Part shown: positions 6,460 to 7,288 of the stretch, in pieces
Layout of the letters: the number at the start of each line of letters is the position of its first letter
Position numbering within the stretch: the stretch's first letter is position 1
Source: Cyanobacteriota bacterium
GTDB lineage: Bacteria > Cyanobacteriota > Cyanobacteriia > PCC-6307 > Cyanobiaceae
Length of the DNA stretch: 7,288 nucleotides
Reading direction: 5' to 3'
Assembly (NCBI GenBank): GCA_026389255.1
Contig: JAPLIF010000168.1
Location: 1-7,288 of the forward strand
Notes under the pieces: model-generated
Told to the model about the DNA's origin: nothing
Seen by the model: the letters and a program-made list of their open reading frames with translations, nothing else
Databases searched by the model: none
Translations under genes and position numbers: made by a program

Positions 6460-7196
6460 GGACGACCGGCAGGAAGCACCTCCATCCCGGTCGCCAGGGC
6501 CTGGCGGAACAACTGGCCGTAAAGGGGATCGGCCGTGTCGCCGGGGGCAAAGTGGGTCACATCCCCCCGGCTGAGGCAAGGAACCAGGACGGCCCGGGCT
6601 GCCGGAACCAGGGCCATCAGTTCGCGCAGATGTTTCTGGCCGCGCTCGGTGACGGTGTCGGGGAACAGGGCCACTTCTCCCTGGCTCCAAGTGGTGTTCT
6701 TGACCTCCAAATAGATCGGTCGGGGGTCGGCAGGCGGGGCGCCAGCGGGGCCTGACCCCGGGGTCAGCAACAGGTCGATCCGGCTGCGGCGCCCTTCGCC
6801 GTAGGGCACCTCCGCCTGGATCGCGGCGATGGGGCCCAGCCAGGGTTCCAGGCAGCCCGCCTCAATGGCGGCCCGCACCAGTCGATTCGGCAGGGCCGTA
6901 TTGATCCCCACCCAGATCGCCTGGCCATCGGCCCCGGGCACCTCCGCCTGTTCCCAGGTCCAGGCCAATTTGCGCGTCGGAGAGGGAGCATGGCGGAGTC
7001 GCACCCGGCCCCCAGGACACAGCACGCCCGTCATGGGGCCGGTATTGGCGCAATGGGCCGTGACGGTCTCGCCCCCGGCCAACTCCACATCCGCCAGAAA
7101 CCGCTTGTAGCGCCGTAGCAGGATCCCCTCCACCAGGGGACCAAGGGTCAGCACCGGCGCCGTGTTTGGGGAGATGGCGGAGGAAGTCAGCGGCAT
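6159..7196 (-). CDS. sfsA: SfsA homologue with C-terminus lost, reading into ispH
   Basis: SfsA is named for sugar fermentation stimulation in E. coli, where it binds DNA; its role in cyanobacteria is unknown. Family motifs run in order: [12 protein letters not shown] (28-39), [10 protein letters not shown] (48-57), NTALPNRLV (99-107), [15 protein letters not shown] (130-144), YLEVKNTTW (162-170), [13 protein letters not shown] (178-190), [17 protein letters not shown] (211-227) and GMEVLP (237-242). Asp141 with Glu164-x-Lys166 fits a PD-(D/E)XK nuclease-like core. SfsA normally ends about 20-25 residues later. Here the homology stops at residue 242, and 103 residues of out-of-frame ispH antisense-free sequence follow to a TGA at 6159-6161. 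The gene overlaps ispH by 301 bp on the same strand. The family part is clear; whether the product folds is doubtful. No Shine-Dalgarno is seen before the ATG at 7196. Confidence 0.85.
   Translation of the reverse strand: MPLTSSAISPNTAPVLTLGPLVEGILLRRYKRFLADVELAGGETVTAHCANTGPMTGVLCPGGRVRLRHAPSPTRKLAWTWEQAEVPGADGQAIWVGINTALPNRLVRAAIEAGCLEPWLGPIAAIQAEVPYGEGRRSRIDLLLTPGSGPAGAPPADPRPIYLEVKNTTWSQGEVALFPDTVTERGQKHLRELMALVPAARAVLVPCLSRGDVTHFAPGDTADPLYGQLFRQALATGMEVLPAGRPWIPVPLSARCTIPIAITAAASAWVRRWRATCRPPIKAIWWPACGKTATNCGKAGSRCVWPRPSASAGGWSGPWPWPTKPGATTPVSGSGSPMKSFTIPR
6460..6475. other. Join between truncated sfsA and the ispH start
   Basis: SfsA family sequence ends at codons for LP (about 6471-6476) and the ispH ATG is at 6457-6459. 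Only about a dozen bases separate the end of one homology from the start of the next. The normal SfsA C-terminus, its stop codon and any ispH leader or promoter are missing, which suggests a deletion or a misassembly. Confidence 0.55.
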
Positions 7197-7269
7197 CGGC
7201 CGGGAAACCCGGAGGTGAGGGGGGTCATACTGCCGGGCGATTCGAAGGGACCCCGTCCCCGGAGTGCCG
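7197..7269. promoter_or_regulatory. Divergent promoter region of sfsA and the right-edge gene
   Basis: A spacer of 73 bp between divergent start codons. CATACT at 7226-7231 (plus) is a fair -10 candidate for the right-hand gene, and TATGAC on the minus strand (7229-7224) a weaker one for sfsA; I see no convincing -35 for either. A perfect 5-bp hairpin (CCGGG-AAA-CCCGG, 7200-7212) sits three bases before the sfsA ATG, where the ribosome would bind. A second small hairpin (7247-7259) lies on the other gene's side. GGAG at 7261-7264 is a plausible Shine-Dalgarno for the ATG at 7270. Confidence 0.35.
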
Positions 7270-7288
7270 ATGGCGAAGTCGCTGAAAC
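7270..7288 (+). CDS. Start of a divergent gene, possibly murJ (lipid II flippase)
   Basis: Only six codons are present (MAKSLK) before the window ends. The ATG has GGAG five bases upstream at 7261-7264. From memory, picocyanobacterial MurJ/MviN proteins start in a similar way and are encoded beside sfsA, so murJ is a reasonable guess. The sequence itself is far too short to prove it. Confidence 0.35.

Noticed and set aside
5770..6522. Plus-strand 250-codon frame opposite ispH
   Set aside because: Antisense of a clear ispH; His/Gly-rich composition and no family resemblance.
6460..6690. N-terminal extension of IspH
   Set aside because: It is sfsA coding sequence read in another frame; the IspH family start is the ATG at 6459.

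Overview
The window looks like a piece of core chromosome from a GC-rich picocyanobacterium of the Cyanobium/Synechococcus type. Three gene families point there: DUF3155, DUF4079 and DUF1997, all largely confined to cyanobacteria. The IspH and SfsA homologues have the cyanobacterial form. By eye I found no HIP1 octamer (GCGATCGC), which fits the alpha-picocyanobacterial lineage better than most other cyanobacteria. No rRNA, tRNA, CRISPR array, transposase or phage gene is visible.

Layout from left to right. Positions 1-937 (minus) hold most of a sensor histidine kinase whose C-terminus lies off the left edge. Positions 938-1357 are a gene-free stretch of about 420 bp with an AT-rich patch and several potential RNA hairpins, two of them mutually exclusive. 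Position 1358 begins a small basic/acidic DUF3155 protein (plus), which converges with an alpha/beta-hydrolase carboxylesterase (minus, 1750-2415). That gene diverges from purH (plus, 2467-4044) across only 51 bp. A short DUF4079 membrane-protein gene (plus, from 4124) follows and runs tail to tail into a DUF1997 gene (minus, 4375-5028). Then come ispH (minus, 5212-6459) and sfsA (minus, 6159-7196). The last 19 bases (plus) are the first codons of a divergent gene that may be murJ.

The genes do not form one pathway. They are housekeeping functions: the last two steps of de novo purine synthesis (PurH), the last step of the MEP isoprenoid pathway (IspH), a hydrolase, a signalling kinase, and cyanobacterial proteins of unknown function. 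From memory, similar gene neighbourhoods recur in marine Synechococcus and Prochlorococcus.

The most notable observation is two abrupt joins between genes. At about 4421-4428 the DUF4079 protein loses its last membrane segments, and the DUF1997 frame reads through into the opposite strand of DUF4079. At about 6460-6475 the SfsA family sequence stops just before the ispH start codon, and the sfsA frame continues out of register through about 300 bp of ispH. Both look like deletions that fused neighbouring genes, or like assembly errors. I saw no convincing new defence or mobile system.
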